Assembly: GCF_000237925.1 (NCBI RefSeq)
Contig: NW_017386036.1
Location: 744,001-808,000, forward strand
Direction: 5' to 3'
DNA from: Schistosoma mansoni
Lineage: Eukaryota > Platyhelminthes > Trematoda > Strigeidida > Schistosomatidae
DNA length: 64,000 nucleotides
Part shown: positions 41,102 through 52,657 of the stretch, one piece after another
Position numbering within the stretch: position 1 is the stretch's first letter
Layout of the letters: each line of letters opens with the position of its first letter
The notes under the pieces: generated by a model
Databases searched by the model: none
What the model was told of the DNA's origin: nothing
What the model saw: the letters and a program-made list of their open reading frames with translations, nothing else
Position numbers and translations under genes: made by a program

Positions 41102-42731
41102 TTGGTGCTGGTTCCACCGTGCCTTCGGGGCCGTTGCCCGCCATTGTCGAGCTCCCTGTTCATACAAGGCGGAAAACTCTCGAACCGGCGAGTAAATGCG
41201 GCGGTACTCGCCGGCACTCCACCTCAGGTTGGCCGTTTATTTTACGCGCACGATTATCGCACTAACGCTAGGTACCTTATGGATACAAGTGCCCAAGTTT
41301 CTGTCGTACCTATCGGTAACAGTAAGTCTCAAGCCACTATGCTTCGAATACGCGCTGCGAATGGCTCTGTCATTCCCACCTATGGTACACGACAACTTAC
41401 GGTCAACCTGAGCAATCGACGACAGTATCTGTGGACGTTCATCATTGCCGATGTCCCCACAGCTATACTCGGTATCGATTTCCTACAGCACTATGAATTG
41501 CTAGTCGATTCACGTAGGCTGCAGCAACAGCAACTTTATGGGCTTTAAAGCTCACACAAACGCGTACCGAATCACAGGCGTATTTCATTCGCGTGACGAT
41601 TTATTCCACGCTTTATTTCAGAAATTCCCCAAGCTAACTAAAGCTCTCGAGGAGAATCCATCGGTGACCACTCGTGTGGTACACCACATAGTCACCCGCG
41701 GACCACCAGTCACGGCAAGACCTCGCCGACTGGCACCGGACAAATTAGTTTTCGCTGAACGTGAGTTAGACAATTTACTAGCTACTGGTATTATTCGTCC
41801 TTCTCACAGTCCTTGGGCCTCACCTCTCCATATGGTGCGAAAAAAAGATGGGGTTAGTTGGAGACCATGTGGAGACTACCGGGCGTTAAACGCAGCTACA
41901 CGTTTCGATAGCTATCCCATCTCCCACATACATGACATCACGGTATCACTCAAGGGCACGACCATTTTTTCCAAGATCGATCTGATACGAGCATATCATC
42001 AGATCCCAGTCGCTCTTGAAGATATAGAGAAAACTGCTATCACGACTCCTTTCGGTTTATTTGAGTTCCTACGAATGCCATTTGGATTACGGAATGCTGC
42101 TCAAACTTTCCAAAGGTTTATCGATAGCATCGTACGAGACCTAGATTTTGTTCACGTATATATTGATGACCTGCTAATCGCATCATCAAACGTAGATGAA
42201 CATTATCAACACCTAACGCTACTATTCCAGCGCCTTTCGGATAATGGAATATTGGTCAACCCCGACAAGTGTGAACTAGGGAGAAAGGAAATAAAATTCT
42301 TAGGTCATGTTATTAAGCAAGAGGGTATTCTACCTTGTGAGGATAAATTACGTACGATAATGGAGTGCACTGTACCGTCCACACTCAAGGAACTGAAGGC
42401 ATTTCTCGGTCTAGTCAACTTCTACCGACGCTTCATCTCGCACGCGGCAGAACAGTTACGACCATTGACTGATTTACTTCGCGGTAATCCACGCAAACTG
42501 GAATGGAACGACGCCGCGCGTACTGCATTTTCAGATATCAAAACGGCCCTAGCTCAAGCCACACTTCTCGTGCATCCTGACCCATCAGCCACGCTTAGTA
42601 TAGCGGTTGATGCATCGGATTTCGCCATAGGAGCCGTTATGCAACAGAATATCTCCGGTAGTTGGCAGCCCCTCGAATTTTTCTCGCGACGCCTCACTCC
42701 CACGGAGACGAGATATAGCGCTTTTGGTTGA
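41102..42731 (+). pseudogene. Protease and reverse transcriptase of element A
   Basis: The protease frame (41102-41548) has RYLMDTSAQVSVVP, where the catalytic DTG reads DTS, and the ILGIDFLQHYELL flap region. A frame change leads to the reverse transcriptase at 41538: [64 protein letters not shown] (catalytic YIDD intact) and IKFLGHVI. It enters RNase H ([18 protein letters not shown]) and stops at a TGA (42729-42731) inside the usual AFDREL block. Confidence 0.85.
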
Positions 42732-44310
42732 GAACTGCTAGCGGCCTACTGCGCCATCAAACATTTCCGGCACACTGTGGAAGGTCGTAATTTCATCCTA
42801 TTCACCGACCATAAGCCCTTAATGTATGCTCTGCATACCAAGTCTGACCGCTACTCACCACGAGAGTGCAGACATTTGGACTATATCTCTCAGTTCACGA
42901 CAGACCTTCGTCACGTCAAAGGCGAGTCGAACTGTGTTGCTGATGGTTTATCACGTATCCAACTGAATGCAGTTACTTTGGCAGTGCTCGATCTACCTGC
43001 TATGGCCGCCGCCCAAGCAAATGAAACTTCATGCACGGAAGCGCAACAGTCTACGTCCCTTCAGTACCGAGAAGTACCCCTAGCTACTAGCTCAGGTACT
43101 ATCCTATGCGATACTTCTACGGGTCTCCCTCGACCCATCATACCCTCCGCTTATCGCCGTCTCGTCTTTGATGCCCTTCATGGCCTATCTCACCCTGGTA
43201 TCGCAGCCACGCTACGCCTCATCGCTGCACGATACGTCTGGCCGTCCATGAATAAAGATGTCCGTATGTGGGTAAAGCAATGCTTACAATATCGACGATC
43301 AAAAGTGCACAGGCACGTAGCTACCCCTATTGGCACTTTCTCTACGCCTGATGCTCGCTTTGATCACGTTCATATAGGCATTGTAGGAACATTGCCACCA
43401 TCGCACGAGTATGATCACATACTTACGTGCATTGATCGTTTCAAAAGATGGCCCGAAGCCATTCCCATCACTTCTATTACGGCGGAAACAGTCGCTCACC
43501 GCTTTGTAGAACGATGGATAGCTCTTGTACGGTTGTCCCTCGACTGTCACGACTGACTGAGGACAACAATTAGGGTCCGCATTATTCTCCTCACTAACAC
43601 GGATGCTTGGTACAGAACGCATACGCACTACCGCCTACCATCCAGCATCAAACGGTTTAGTTGAACGGTTTTATCGCCAACTTAAAAGTGCTCTCCGAGC
43701 ACACGAAAACGACAATTGGTACGAAACCTTACCGCTCGTTCTCCTGGGTATCAGAACGAGCTTAAAGGCAGATATTCAATGTTCCGCCGCTGAACTTGTT
43801 TACGGCACGACATTGCGTCTGCCTGGGGAGTTTTTCATACCACGGAGCAGCATTAGGTTGGGCGAATCAGACTACGTCCAACGACTGTCTGCATTCATGC
43901 GAACACTGACTCCGGTGTCAACTCGTATGCAACATCGACAGGTCGCTCTCCCTCGAGAGTTATCTACCTGTTCACATGTTTTCATACGAGTAGATTCGGT
44001 ACGCAAACCTCTACAACAGCCTTACGAAGGACCTTTTCACTTGATTTTCCGTCACGAAAAGGCCTTCAAGGTTGATCGACATGGCCGCGTCAAAATAGTC
44101 AGCATTGATCGTCTCAAGCCAGAACACGTCGATGACAGTGCTATACCTGATAAGCCGAGACCCAATGCTAGACCCATCAAATCTTCTAGGGGGATGTCTA
44201 CATCTACTTCGGATCCCATGCTAGATGCAAGAGAGACCTCATTCTCACGTTCCAGCCAACAGCACGTGTCATCTGCACCATCTACGGATGAGACTTTAGT
44301 CACATTCGGT
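42732..44310 (+). pseudogene. RNase H end and integrase of element A, broken
   Basis: RNase H continues with FILFTDHKPLMYALH and HVKGESNCVADGLSRIQ. The integrase shows LSHPGIAATLRLIAARYVWP and CLQYRRSKVHRH (one zinc-binding Cys replaced by Tyr), then FDHVHIGIVG where the first catalytic Asp (normally HIDIVG) is Gly. A stop at 43554 and a shift follow, and from 43603 the domain resumes with TTAYHPASNGLVERFYRQLK (catalytic Glu present). The final part resembles the usual C-terminal gypsy extension. It is not functional. Confidence 0.82.
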
Positions 44311-46580
44311 CAGTGTGCAAAACTACTGTTCACTTTGCTTCAAGTATTACTTAGTTTTGTGTCTCAGATCCCAATAATTCGGCTGTTCTTAATGTTCATT
44401 TATCTTTATCCACCGTTTCGAAAGGTAATGCTCATATTCAAGAGCGATTATATACATCCCTTGGTTCATTTCATGACTTTACTGTGGACACAGGTAGTAT
44501 AGAGTCCATTATTTCATTCAAGAACTTGAAATCCTTGGATCCTAACGTTGTGGTAAGACCCACTGAAGTCTCAATATTGGGGATTACTGGACACAGACTG
44601 CCCATACGAGGATGCTGTGAATTGCTAATAAGAGATGATTATTCTTCATATGTACCTTGTGATTTTTAGTTAGTGAAACAGGACTGTCAATACTGGGGTT
44701 AAAAAAATGTGGAAAGGCCTAAAGTGGAATTATCTTTACTAGTTTCTACTGAGAATTCTGATGCTCTACTCAAAGATTTGATATCTGCGGGTTCTGAGTG
44801 TAGTCGTGGTATGAAAATTCAGCCTATAAAACTTCAAGCACAGGGTGATTCAGTCTTTCTTGGAAGACGAATAATTCCTTGTGGTCTTCGAGAAGCAGTA
44901 CATAAGTCATTGAACGATTTGTGTGTGAAAGGTATAACTGAACCGACCCAGTCCTCAGCATGGTGTACTCCTATTGTTACGCCATTGAAGTCGAATGACA
45001 AGACCCCTAGATTATTATTATTATTATAGATTAACACTGAGCTCCCGTTTGTTGAAGCAAACATGCACGACGATGGAGGCTGAAGATATTCTAAATGGAC
45101 TTCATGGTTCTAAAATGTTTTCGAAATTTGACTTAAAAGATGCTTATCTTCAAATCCCGTTAGACCAATCTTCATCTATTTTGACAACAATTAACACCCC
45201 TTTTGGTCTGTTCAAATACAATTTTCTTCCATTTGGTCTAAGTTGTTCTCCAGCCATATTTCGGGAAGTGATAAGTTAGTCAGTTTTCTTGCAGGTGTTG
45301 AAGTTTATCGAGATGATCTCATCGTTCATGGTTCTGATAAAGTAGTTCATGAACAGAGACTTATTACTTTATTGCGTCGTTTAATTAAGAATATTACAGT
45401 AAGTCCAAATAAGTGTTCATTTTGTGTGTCTATTTTTGAATGCCTTGGATACATAGTTGATGGTAATGGTTGTAGACCAGATATGAAACGACTAGCTTCA
45501 TTGACAGATGCACCATCTCCAAAAAATCTCACAAAATTACGTTTACTAGTGGGTGCTCTTCAATAGTACTCTCGTTTTATTCCTAACTTTTCCTATCGTG
45601 CCAACTGTTTATTCGATATTTTGACATCCAATTCATTTAAATGGGGTGAGGAACAAGAGTCATGCCTACGAAGTCTGTTAAAGTTTCATCAACGTGATGC
45701 TGTTCTTTGAACTTACTCATCCAGTGTACGTTCTGTACTTAGTACTGACGCATCACCTGTGGGTATTAATGCAGGAAGGTAGATCAGTTGTCTATGTTTC
45801 ACGCAAACTTACTGTTACTGAACAAGGTTATTCACAAACTCAGCGAGAAGCATTATCCGTGTTTTAGGCTGTTAAAGGACTTTATAAATATTTATTTGGA
45901 AAGAAGTTTACCATTGTTACTGATCACGAAGCTTTAAAGTTCATTTATTATTCTGAAAAATCCTTAGCACGTTCCTCAGGTGCTATGGTTCAACGATGGA
46001 GTATTGCTTCGAGTGCCTATGACTATGCGGTTCAGCATAGGAGTGCAAAACAGATTAAAGGTGTTGACTACATTTCTCGACAATCATTACAAGATAGACC
46101 TGTTGATACTTCAGAGTGTTTGTTAGTTTAACCTTTACCTGTGAGACGTCCAGATCTCATTCGAGAAACTCGTAGATACTTTGGATGCATACTCAGTGCT
46201 ATACGGAAAGGTTGGAATGCTAATGTGAAAAGTAGATTTCCAGTCTATTATTCAAAGCGGGATGAGTTATCTACTGCTCCTGATGGTATTTTGCGTCTAA
46301 ATGATCGTGCTGTGGATGCAGTCACTAATTGGTTGAATGGCACAGGGTGCAGACATCTGTTTACTGCTCCCAGGCAGCCTTGTTCTAATGGTTAGGCAGA
46401 AAATTCTGTCAAGTCACTGAAAATCGCTATTGATTCTATTGCTGATTCAACATTTAATGAACTGAAGAGGGGAGTAGATACATTACTACTTCAATATAGA
46501 AATGCTAAACATTCTGTGACGAGAGAGACTCCATAAAAGCTGTTAAAAGGAAAACAAGACACAATTCCAGGACCCAGGTG
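44310..46580 (+). pseudogene. Gag end, protease, reverse transcriptase and RNase H of element B, decayed
   Basis: Resumes with SVCKTTVHFASS (gag end), then protease FTVDTGSIESIISF (44483-44522, DTG intact). Reverse transcriptase: KMFSKFDLKDAYLQIPLD (45.1 kb), PFGLFKYNFLPFGLS, then a frameshift; VYRDDLIVHG stands where a YxDD box would be, and NKCSFCVS and LGYIVDGNG follow. RNase H (45.7-46.1 kb) and an integrase piece (46.3-46.55 kb, PRQPCSNG) are also broken by stops. Confidence 0.78.
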
Positions 46581-46737
46581 AGTCTGTTCCGATTTCGGTC
46601 GGTAATTCTAATACTAACATGTGCATTCTAGATGATACAGAGTCTACATACAATACAATGTCGGATAGATGTAAGATAAACATAAGAAGAATACGTACAA
46701 TCGATTACAGACACATTTCAATTTAGGCTGTGGCGGA

Positions 46738-46902
46738 TGTGGTGTTTATATGAATCAATGGTTTCTTTGTATTGATGACTTTTGATTTTGAATTCCAAAT
46801 ACAGTACATTCGTTCATGCTCATCTAATACTTCTTGATTTAATTGCGTTATCGCTGAGATTCCTAGTTCATTCTATAATTCAAATATCCTTAATAATATA
46901 CA
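46738..46902 (+). repeat. 3' LTR of element B
   Basis: 165 bp, TGTGGTGTTTATATGAATC to TTAATAATATACA, preceded by a purine-rich GTGGCGGA. It pairs with the LTR at 38892. Confidence 0.8.
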
Positions 46903-46984
46903 AGGTCGTATTTGAGGATATGATAAACCAATATTACATCGCCACTTATTCTACAGTAAGATAGCGAAATTACGCTGAGGTATC

Positions 46985-49330
46985 TCAGTCTGTCTTTATA
47001 AGATTTTAGTTCCTCAGCGATGGACTCGTCTCAGCATATACATTTCACACTTGAAACAAGGACTTGCTGCTTGAATTCCATATTCCAAATGTGGTCGCAC
47101 GAATGTCGGGTATAATAAGCAAAACATTTCCTCATCCAAATGCGGGAAAGACATACGAATAAATTACCATACTCCATAGCTTTTTGCAGCACCAGCCTTA
47201 CAGTGACTGAGGTCATTGCCTAGTATTAGTCTAAAATCTTTATATTTTCTTACTTTGGGTAGCACAAATCCACAAAATTTGTAGTGATACGAATCATCAT
47301 AGTTATTGAATTGCATCACCACACTCTTGTTAATAATCACTTCGAGTGACCGTTCGTCCATCCATGCCACCAATGAGTTGAGATCATCCTGTATTACTGT
47401 TGTATCTCACGGGCTGTATATGTTTCTCCAAATCTTTATGTCATCGGTGGAGATAAGAATGGATGACCTCGCCACAGTTGATAAATCATTTACATAAAGT
47501 AAAAAGAGAATTGTGCCTTGGGGAACCCCACTTTTTACAGGTTCCCAAGACGATGAAGCTCCATTTGCTCTCACTCTTTGCCTCCTGTCATGTAGAAAGT
47601 CACTTATCCAGTCTATGATCGCATAAACCATTCCAAAAATTTCTAGTCTTAATTTGAGATCAGAATGGGAGACCTTACCAAAGGCTTTACTCAGATCAAT
47701 GAAAATTACATCTACAGGAACATTTCGGTATTTTGCCTCAACCCAATCTTCTCTCGTCATGAGCAGACTTGTCAAACATCATAGAACTTTCCGAAAACAA
47801 TGCTATTCCCTGGATAAAACATGACGCCCTTCCACATAGCTTATAGCAGCCATTCGAATAATTTTTTCCATCAGTTTTACAACTGAACTGGTTAAGCTAA
47901 CGGGCCGATGGTTACTAACTAAATCTCTACTCCTCGCCTTATACACCGCACTAATTATTGCATCTTTCCAGTCTCTCGACAGTCTGGACTGCCGCAGAGA
48001 CTTATCAAAAATGCTGTACTAATGCATGCCCCATCACTGTTACCAGGAACATACTATCAAAAGAGTTTATAGATCCTTCCGTGGTCATTTCAGTCAAACC
48101 GATGTAAGGCACATTAAAGTCTCCTAATATCAAGCATCTGTTATTTACACTTCATAGCTGAATGTGCTTTAAAACAAAGTCGTCAGCTAAGCAGATTGGG
48201 CTGCGATAAATGACACCGAGTACAAATGTACAATATCCGATAGCGAGCTCACAGCTAATGACTTCACAAGTTCCACTACTATGGGGTTCGCAAACAGAGG
48301 AGCGGATATTTATATTATTGCAATGTATAAAAGGACGACACCTCCCTTCCTGCATCTATGTCTATCACTTCTTAGGCAGTGGTATCCGGATAATTCTGGA
48401 GTGATGTTGAAGTCATGGACTAACCAAGTTTCTGTCATAGCTACAATGAGTGGCCCTAACTTTTCCACTAATGCTCATAGTTCATAGAATGTATTTCTTA
48501 GACTACGAGCATTGGCATATAAAACTCCTAGGGAGAACGACCTATCCACACATGCCTTGGTAGCATTCGATTCCAAGACCTGACTATCCGAAAACCCACT
48601 AATCGGAGATTATCCTCCCCGTTTTGTCGACGGTTTTCTAGTTCAGCCAATGCCGTCTTCCTTTTTATTCTATCTTCAAGAGACATATCAGGTCTTACTC
48701 GAATGTCGACACTGTCATGACTACGAGCGCTACTTAACAGAGGATCACGTTGTTCCTCCGAACGTAGGATTACCTTAAGGAGTCTTTATGGTCGGAGTTC
48801 AGCACTATCGTCGGTTCTTTTACCTATTCTCATCGAATTTTGACTTGAACTGCTTTAGATTTATCTGGTAAGATGCTACGGATAAATTCGTTGACCTTTC
48901 CCAAATTATAGGCGTGTCTAATTTGGGAATCAGGATCGTTTGACTTTATCAAATTACTCACAATATTATTCGATGAGATCGAATTCTTCTCAGCCATGCC
49001 AAGGTGGAGTTCTGTCTTACTATCGAACTTTGGTACTGTATTTTATGACTCAGAACGAGAGTTCACCAATGACTTGTCAACCAAATGTGTACCGCTTATA
49101 GCTTTTTTCTTTTCACTTCTTTTTCTCCATACTGCCATCCACTTTCCATCAATCTGGACATCCGTACAGGGACTGTTAAGGACGGTGATGGTTTTATCCG
49201 TGTCTTCAATTTCTACAGTGGGCAATATCTTCGTGTTAAAGGTGGTTTCCCACTTGGTAACTACTGAATTCTAAGTCATTCAGATAATTTCTCTAAATCG
49301 TTTTGAAGCTTTTCATATCTTGACGTTGAA
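46985..49330 (-). pseudogene. CR1/Jockey-like LINE remnant, minus strand
   Basis: The best part (47775-47407) reads VDVIFIDLSKAFGKVSHSDL (second Asp of the usual SKAFDKV lost), WISDFLHDRRQRVRANG, SGVPQGTILFLLYVNDL and STDDIKIW where FADD is expected. To its right on the plus axis, 47800-49000 shows broken scraps consistent with more reverse transcriptase and an endonuclease, and 49225-49043 a basic ORF1-like piece (GKWMAVWRKRSEKKK). All frames are interrupted. Confidence 0.65.
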
Positions 49331-49562
49331 TGGTTCAAATAGTTCAATCGGTTCTGGACGGAATAAAAGAATCATTCGTTTAATGGGTTTCCGTATCTAG
49401 TAGCAGTGGATCGCCGATGCCTCGAGGTAAGAACCTAGGTATATTTAACGGTAAATCATAGTGGGATACTGTCCTTAGCCTTTAGTAATACGTCACGTTT
49501 TCTCTTGGAGGACTCCTGGAAAGTATCTTGGATTATTTCAGCACAGTCACAGCATTACACCT

Positions 49563-50470
49563 ATGTTAGCACACGTTGAAAAAGTGTTCTCTAAAAGAGA
49601 TCATAAGACAGCTAGTTGTTCCCTGACAATCGACACACTAAATACGAAGCGTAGACGATATCCACACCGAGTAACAACACAATGTTTTAAATTCCCAGAC
49701 CAGAAGTTGTTAGTCAAGCTAATGAATTTTACTAATTGGGATGGCTATTTTACTGACAACTCGTCGTCAGACTCAATGATAACCCTTCATAGGACTATAT
49801 GTCGTGCTTAAATACTATAGCTCCCGAAAAAGTGCATAGGCTTTGTCTCAGCCTGCTTTCCTCTCTACCACGTAAATATTACGCCAGAATGGGAAAAATT
49901 TCCGCACAGCTCCATACTCTTGAAAGCTGCTCATCCTTGCACTTGATATATGAAGCATATAAATCCGTCAGGATATTAGGTGATCAAAACAACAATAAAG
50001 AAGAGCTTGAAGCCCTTACGATACGCCTCAAAATAAACAGTCTGATACAACGTCTGAGTAAACGCATGCGTAGACCAACAGATATTAAATTTTTTGATCC
50101 AGAGTGACGAAATCCGCAGTGATTCCAGGGATATGTGTGAAATATTCAGCCATTCTTTTGCAAATTTTAGTAGAGCACAGTCTGTCATCATTCAACAATA
50201 TGACACGTCAAGTAACCGCATATGTATGGTTTATAGTTAAAAATATATCTGGGGCAATGAAAGTTTCCAAGAATACGACAGGTATGGTAAGATGTGCTGA
50301 TAATATGCCACGTTTACTTCGTAAGACATTTTTCATCATAATATACAGGCCTTTACTCAAATATCTGAAGAACAAGCTTCATTGTCCTCCAATATACGAC
50401 GGTACAGACCCATAAATATCACTTGGTCTGTAGGTATCACTGCCGGGGTTGGATTTGACAGTTTCCAATA
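49563..50470 (+). pseudogene. CR1-like LINE fragment, plus strand
   Basis: Frames here align in order with the intact LINE at 31.7 kb: RDHKTASCSLTI against SSDHRIVACALPI, then LMNFTNWDGYFTDNSSSDS against LIKLSDWDEFFSCNSLTDA, a basic linker (LIQRLSKRMRRP), and a broken start of the reverse transcriptase (LLKYLKNKLHC onward). It covers the endonuclease end and linker only. It is a truncated, mutated relative, not the same subfamily. Confidence 0.65.
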
Positions 50471-50568
50471 ACTTGAGAACGGATTAGAAAGTTGATAATC
50501 AATATACTACTCGCGATATCTCAATGAATATAAAATTGTGTGTTCGCGATTTCGTGATCTAATGTAAG

Positions 50569-50673
50569 CCACTTCTTCAGAATAGATAAATAACCGAAAT
50601 AAAGTGGAAGCAGGTTTAGAATGTACAAAGTTGTGTAATCTTTTTCGGTTATTTATCTGCTCTGAAGAAGTGG
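50569..50673. repeat. Hairpin-forming inverted repeat
   Basis: CCACTTCTTCAGAATAGATA (start of the left arm, 50569-50597) is matched by an inverted arm (50645-50673) with two or three mismatches, around a 47-bp loop. The arms together with flanks resemble a small foldback unit. Confidence 0.7.
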
Positions 50674-51020
50674 TTTGCGAAATTTCAAGAATACAATTTT
50701 TTACTGCACGGAATGTCTTAAAAAGTATGTTGATCACTTCACTTATTTCACAACCCATGGGGAAGGTTGTGAGAAACGGTATTTCAGACTAGTTATTAGC
50801 TCAAAATCTTATCTCTAGATCAAGTGGTGCATCCAATACCACACTCTTCCAACTCAATGTCAAGCTTCGCCAATAGGTGACTCAGTTTCTTTTTCTATCA
50901 TTCAATGTTCGCTCTCTGTCCAACAGAATTGCTCATCTCCAAACCCTTTTATTCCTTGTAAATCCAACCGTTGCATTTATTGCGGAAACGTGATGCAAGT
51001 CATCAATGTCCAATCATCCC
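50674..51020. other. Spacer; no gene seen
   Basis: Short broken frames only. The minus-strand gag of family C begins its visible end at 51021 and may once have continued into this stretch (a zinc-knuckle-like CNRCIYCGN can be read near 50965-50991 on the plus strand, but its orientation is opposite to that gag). Confidence 0.35.
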
Positions 51021-51518
51021 TTACACATAGATAACTATGTTTTCCTTCGAAACGATAGAGGTCTTCGTTATTTCAAGTATGCGGTCGGCAGATGCAGTCA
51101 GTTCGTCTACGGAGTTGTTTTGAGACGAGGCGAAAACTGATTGCACCCGTTGCGAAAGTTTAGATAAGAAAAGATGTTTGATTAAGCCTTCATCGAAAGT
51201 CCTTTGGCCTATCACCTCTCTCATCCTTAGCAGCATATCTGTCGCGGAGCCATGTAGCAGGTCGATAGTATTAAGGAGTTTGTCCAAACTTTATCGATTG
51301 GTTAGATCTCCGCGTTTAAGAATCGATCGTTTCAGATTTTCGTAAAGTTCCATAACATCACTAGTAAACATACTAGGTGTTACGTACCTGTTGAACTCGC
51401 GCGGAAGTGCCTTAACAACCGCGAGGAACTGTGCGCGTGAATCAGTAATACCGTGCTCGTGGAAGTCAGCTTCTGAGTAGCAGAACCAGGCTTCGATATT
51501 GTCCGGCCAAAAAGGCAT
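51021..51518 (-). pseudogene. Gag of gypsy-like family C, one frame break
   Basis: Minus-strand: MPFWPDNIEAWFCYSEADF, DSRAQFLAVVKALPREF, VMELYENLKRSILKRGDLTN, then a stop/frame break at 51290 and LDKLLNTIDLLHGSATDMLL, QRTFDEGLIKHLFLSKL, DELTASADRILEI. This is the typical N-terminal and capsid part of a schistosome gypsy gag. It starts directly after the leader at 51535-51885. Protease and polymerase are absent. Confidence 0.75.
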
Positions 51519-51534
51519 TAGTTGAAACGAGGGT

Positions 51535-51885
51535 GGTGTGAGAGTCTTAATCCAAAGGAGATTGAGAGTCTGATCTGTTATGGCGAGTTTAAAGTATGGG
51601 AATGAACGAGGAAAAAATATCCCAAATTACAAAAAATATATATCACAATATATAAAATAAAGCAAGGATCTATGAAGTTCCAAAATGGAACATACAGTTT
51701 ATTGTTTTCTGTACCAGATCACGTCGGTCTCACCACTGAAGATACCTCCAGTATTGTAGTTTGGCCAATCTTTACCAGTAACACTTTCTGTAATCGAATC
51801 GCGCTCACCCAGTAAAATCAAAAGTCAGAAGCGAGGAGGTTGGAAGATATATTTGATGGGATATCAATATATCGAGAAGTGACTG
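51535..51885 (-). repeat. Leader/LTR of gypsy-like family C
   Basis: Lies immediately upstream (minus strand) of the family C gag and matches 15660-16050 and 8110-8850. LTR ends were not fixed. Confidence 0.6.
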
Positions 51886-52079
51886 ATAATAAAGATAGTT
51901 TGAGGACTCCTGAGCTTTACCATAGTCGTCCCTCAACAACGATGACGCATTACTGTCTGTAGTTACATATTATCGTGGAAATGATCCTCGATTATCTACG
52001 GGGATTGTTGTGTAGAATGTTGGGAAGTCTGTGTTTCGAATTTTCAATACCAGTGACTTAAGTACATACAGCCCAGATG

Positions 52080-52255
52080 TTGACTGAATACAGTCTCAGG
52101 TGAGTCGGTTCTTATTCTGGTTGTTAATTCAAATGCTAGTAAATACATTCTACATCATACAGAGTCTAGTTCCAACACAGAAAAATGATCAACCCAAGAA
52201 AACACATGACCGATTACAGATATCCAGATCCCCATTCAAGCCGTGGCGGCTTGGA
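52080..52255 (+). repeat. Fragment of the 3' end of a gypsy element related to B
   Basis: CAGGTGAGTCGGTTC, a CTAGTAAATACATTCTA-type stretch, ATACAGAGTCTA, CGATTACAGA and CAAGCCGTGGCGG follow each other as in 46577-46736, just before the 3' LTR of element B. No LTR follows here, so the copy is truncated. Confidence 0.55.
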
Positions 52256-52470
52256 GGATCATTTACGGTCAACACATTATCCAATTTACTGCTCGTCAGT
52301 GCTTCATGTGGCACCTCAGTGATGCCCCGCAAAAACATTCTTTCATTTTAAATTCATTGAGAAATGTTTGTTTGAATCTCCCCATCGATTTGTTAGGACT
52401 GCAACTGGTCAGTCTCTAATTGGCATATGTGCGTACTGCCTCGATATAGCCTTAGTTCACAAGCATGGTA

Positions 52471-52657
52471 AGCAGAGATGGATAGTGGCTAGCAGTGGCC
52501 GAGTGGATAACGCGATGGCGTCTGAAGCGAAAGGTACTGGGTTCGAGTCCCAGAGTGAACATCAACTGTGAGATGCAGGTACATCCAGCTGACGAGTCCC
52601 AAATAGGACGAAACGCGCGTCCTGGATTCCACTGCTAGCCATTAACCATCTCTGTTT
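52471..52657 (+). mobile_element. SM-alpha-like SINE with tRNA head, hammerhead and terminal inverted repeats
   Basis: 187 bp. It begins AGCAGAGATGGATAGTGGCT, carries a tRNA-like part with A box TGGCCGAGTGGATAAC and B box GGTTCGAGTCC (Ser/Leu type), then a complete hammerhead, and ends GCTAGCCATTAACCATCTCT, the near-exact inverse of its start. This layout matches the SM-alpha retroposons described from schistosomes. It lies in a gene-free stretch between gypsy scraps. Confidence 0.85.
52583..52627 (+). ncRNA. Hammerhead ribozyme of the SM-alpha-like SINE
   Basis: Stem I ATCCAG/CTGGAT, core CTGACGA (52589-52595), stem II GTCC/GGAC, GAAA (52610-52613), short stem III CGC/GCG without loop, and GTC with cleavage after 52621. 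All conserved positions are present, and the match to the known schistosome ribozyme is direct. In vivo processing of SINE transcripts is known for this family. Confidence 0.9.

Larger units (their letters stand above)
39813..44310 (+). mobile_element. Gypsy-like LTR retrotransposon A inserted into the gag of element B
   Basis: Begins with a putative LTR (TGTAGTGACCGG, 39813-40170), followed by gag, protease, reverse transcriptase, RNase H and integrase in the usual gypsy order. It is GC-richer than element B. No 3' LTR is found: at about 44300-44312 the sequence returns directly to element B gag. The 3' end of A must have been deleted after insertion, or the two were joined by recombination. 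Confidence 0.8.
38892..46902 (+). mobile_element. Gypsy-like LTR retrotransposon B, interrupted by element A
   Basis: Bounded by two related LTRs (38892-39057 and 46738-46902). After the 5' LTR comes a possible primer site (TGGCGTCGTGATGG, similar to the tRNA-Arg type used by some gypsy elements), gag to about 39812, then foreign element A to about 44310. Protease, reverse transcriptase, RNase H and a fragment of integrase follow. The frame is broken many times and part of the integrase is missing. No 5-bp target duplication is seen (GTTAT against AGGTC), so the flanks have changed or recombined. Confidence 0.8.

Noticed and set aside
52487-52570. Functional tRNA-Ser or tRNA-Leu gene
   Set aside because: It is the head of an SM-alpha-like SINE; acceptor ends do not pair and the hammerhead follows directly.
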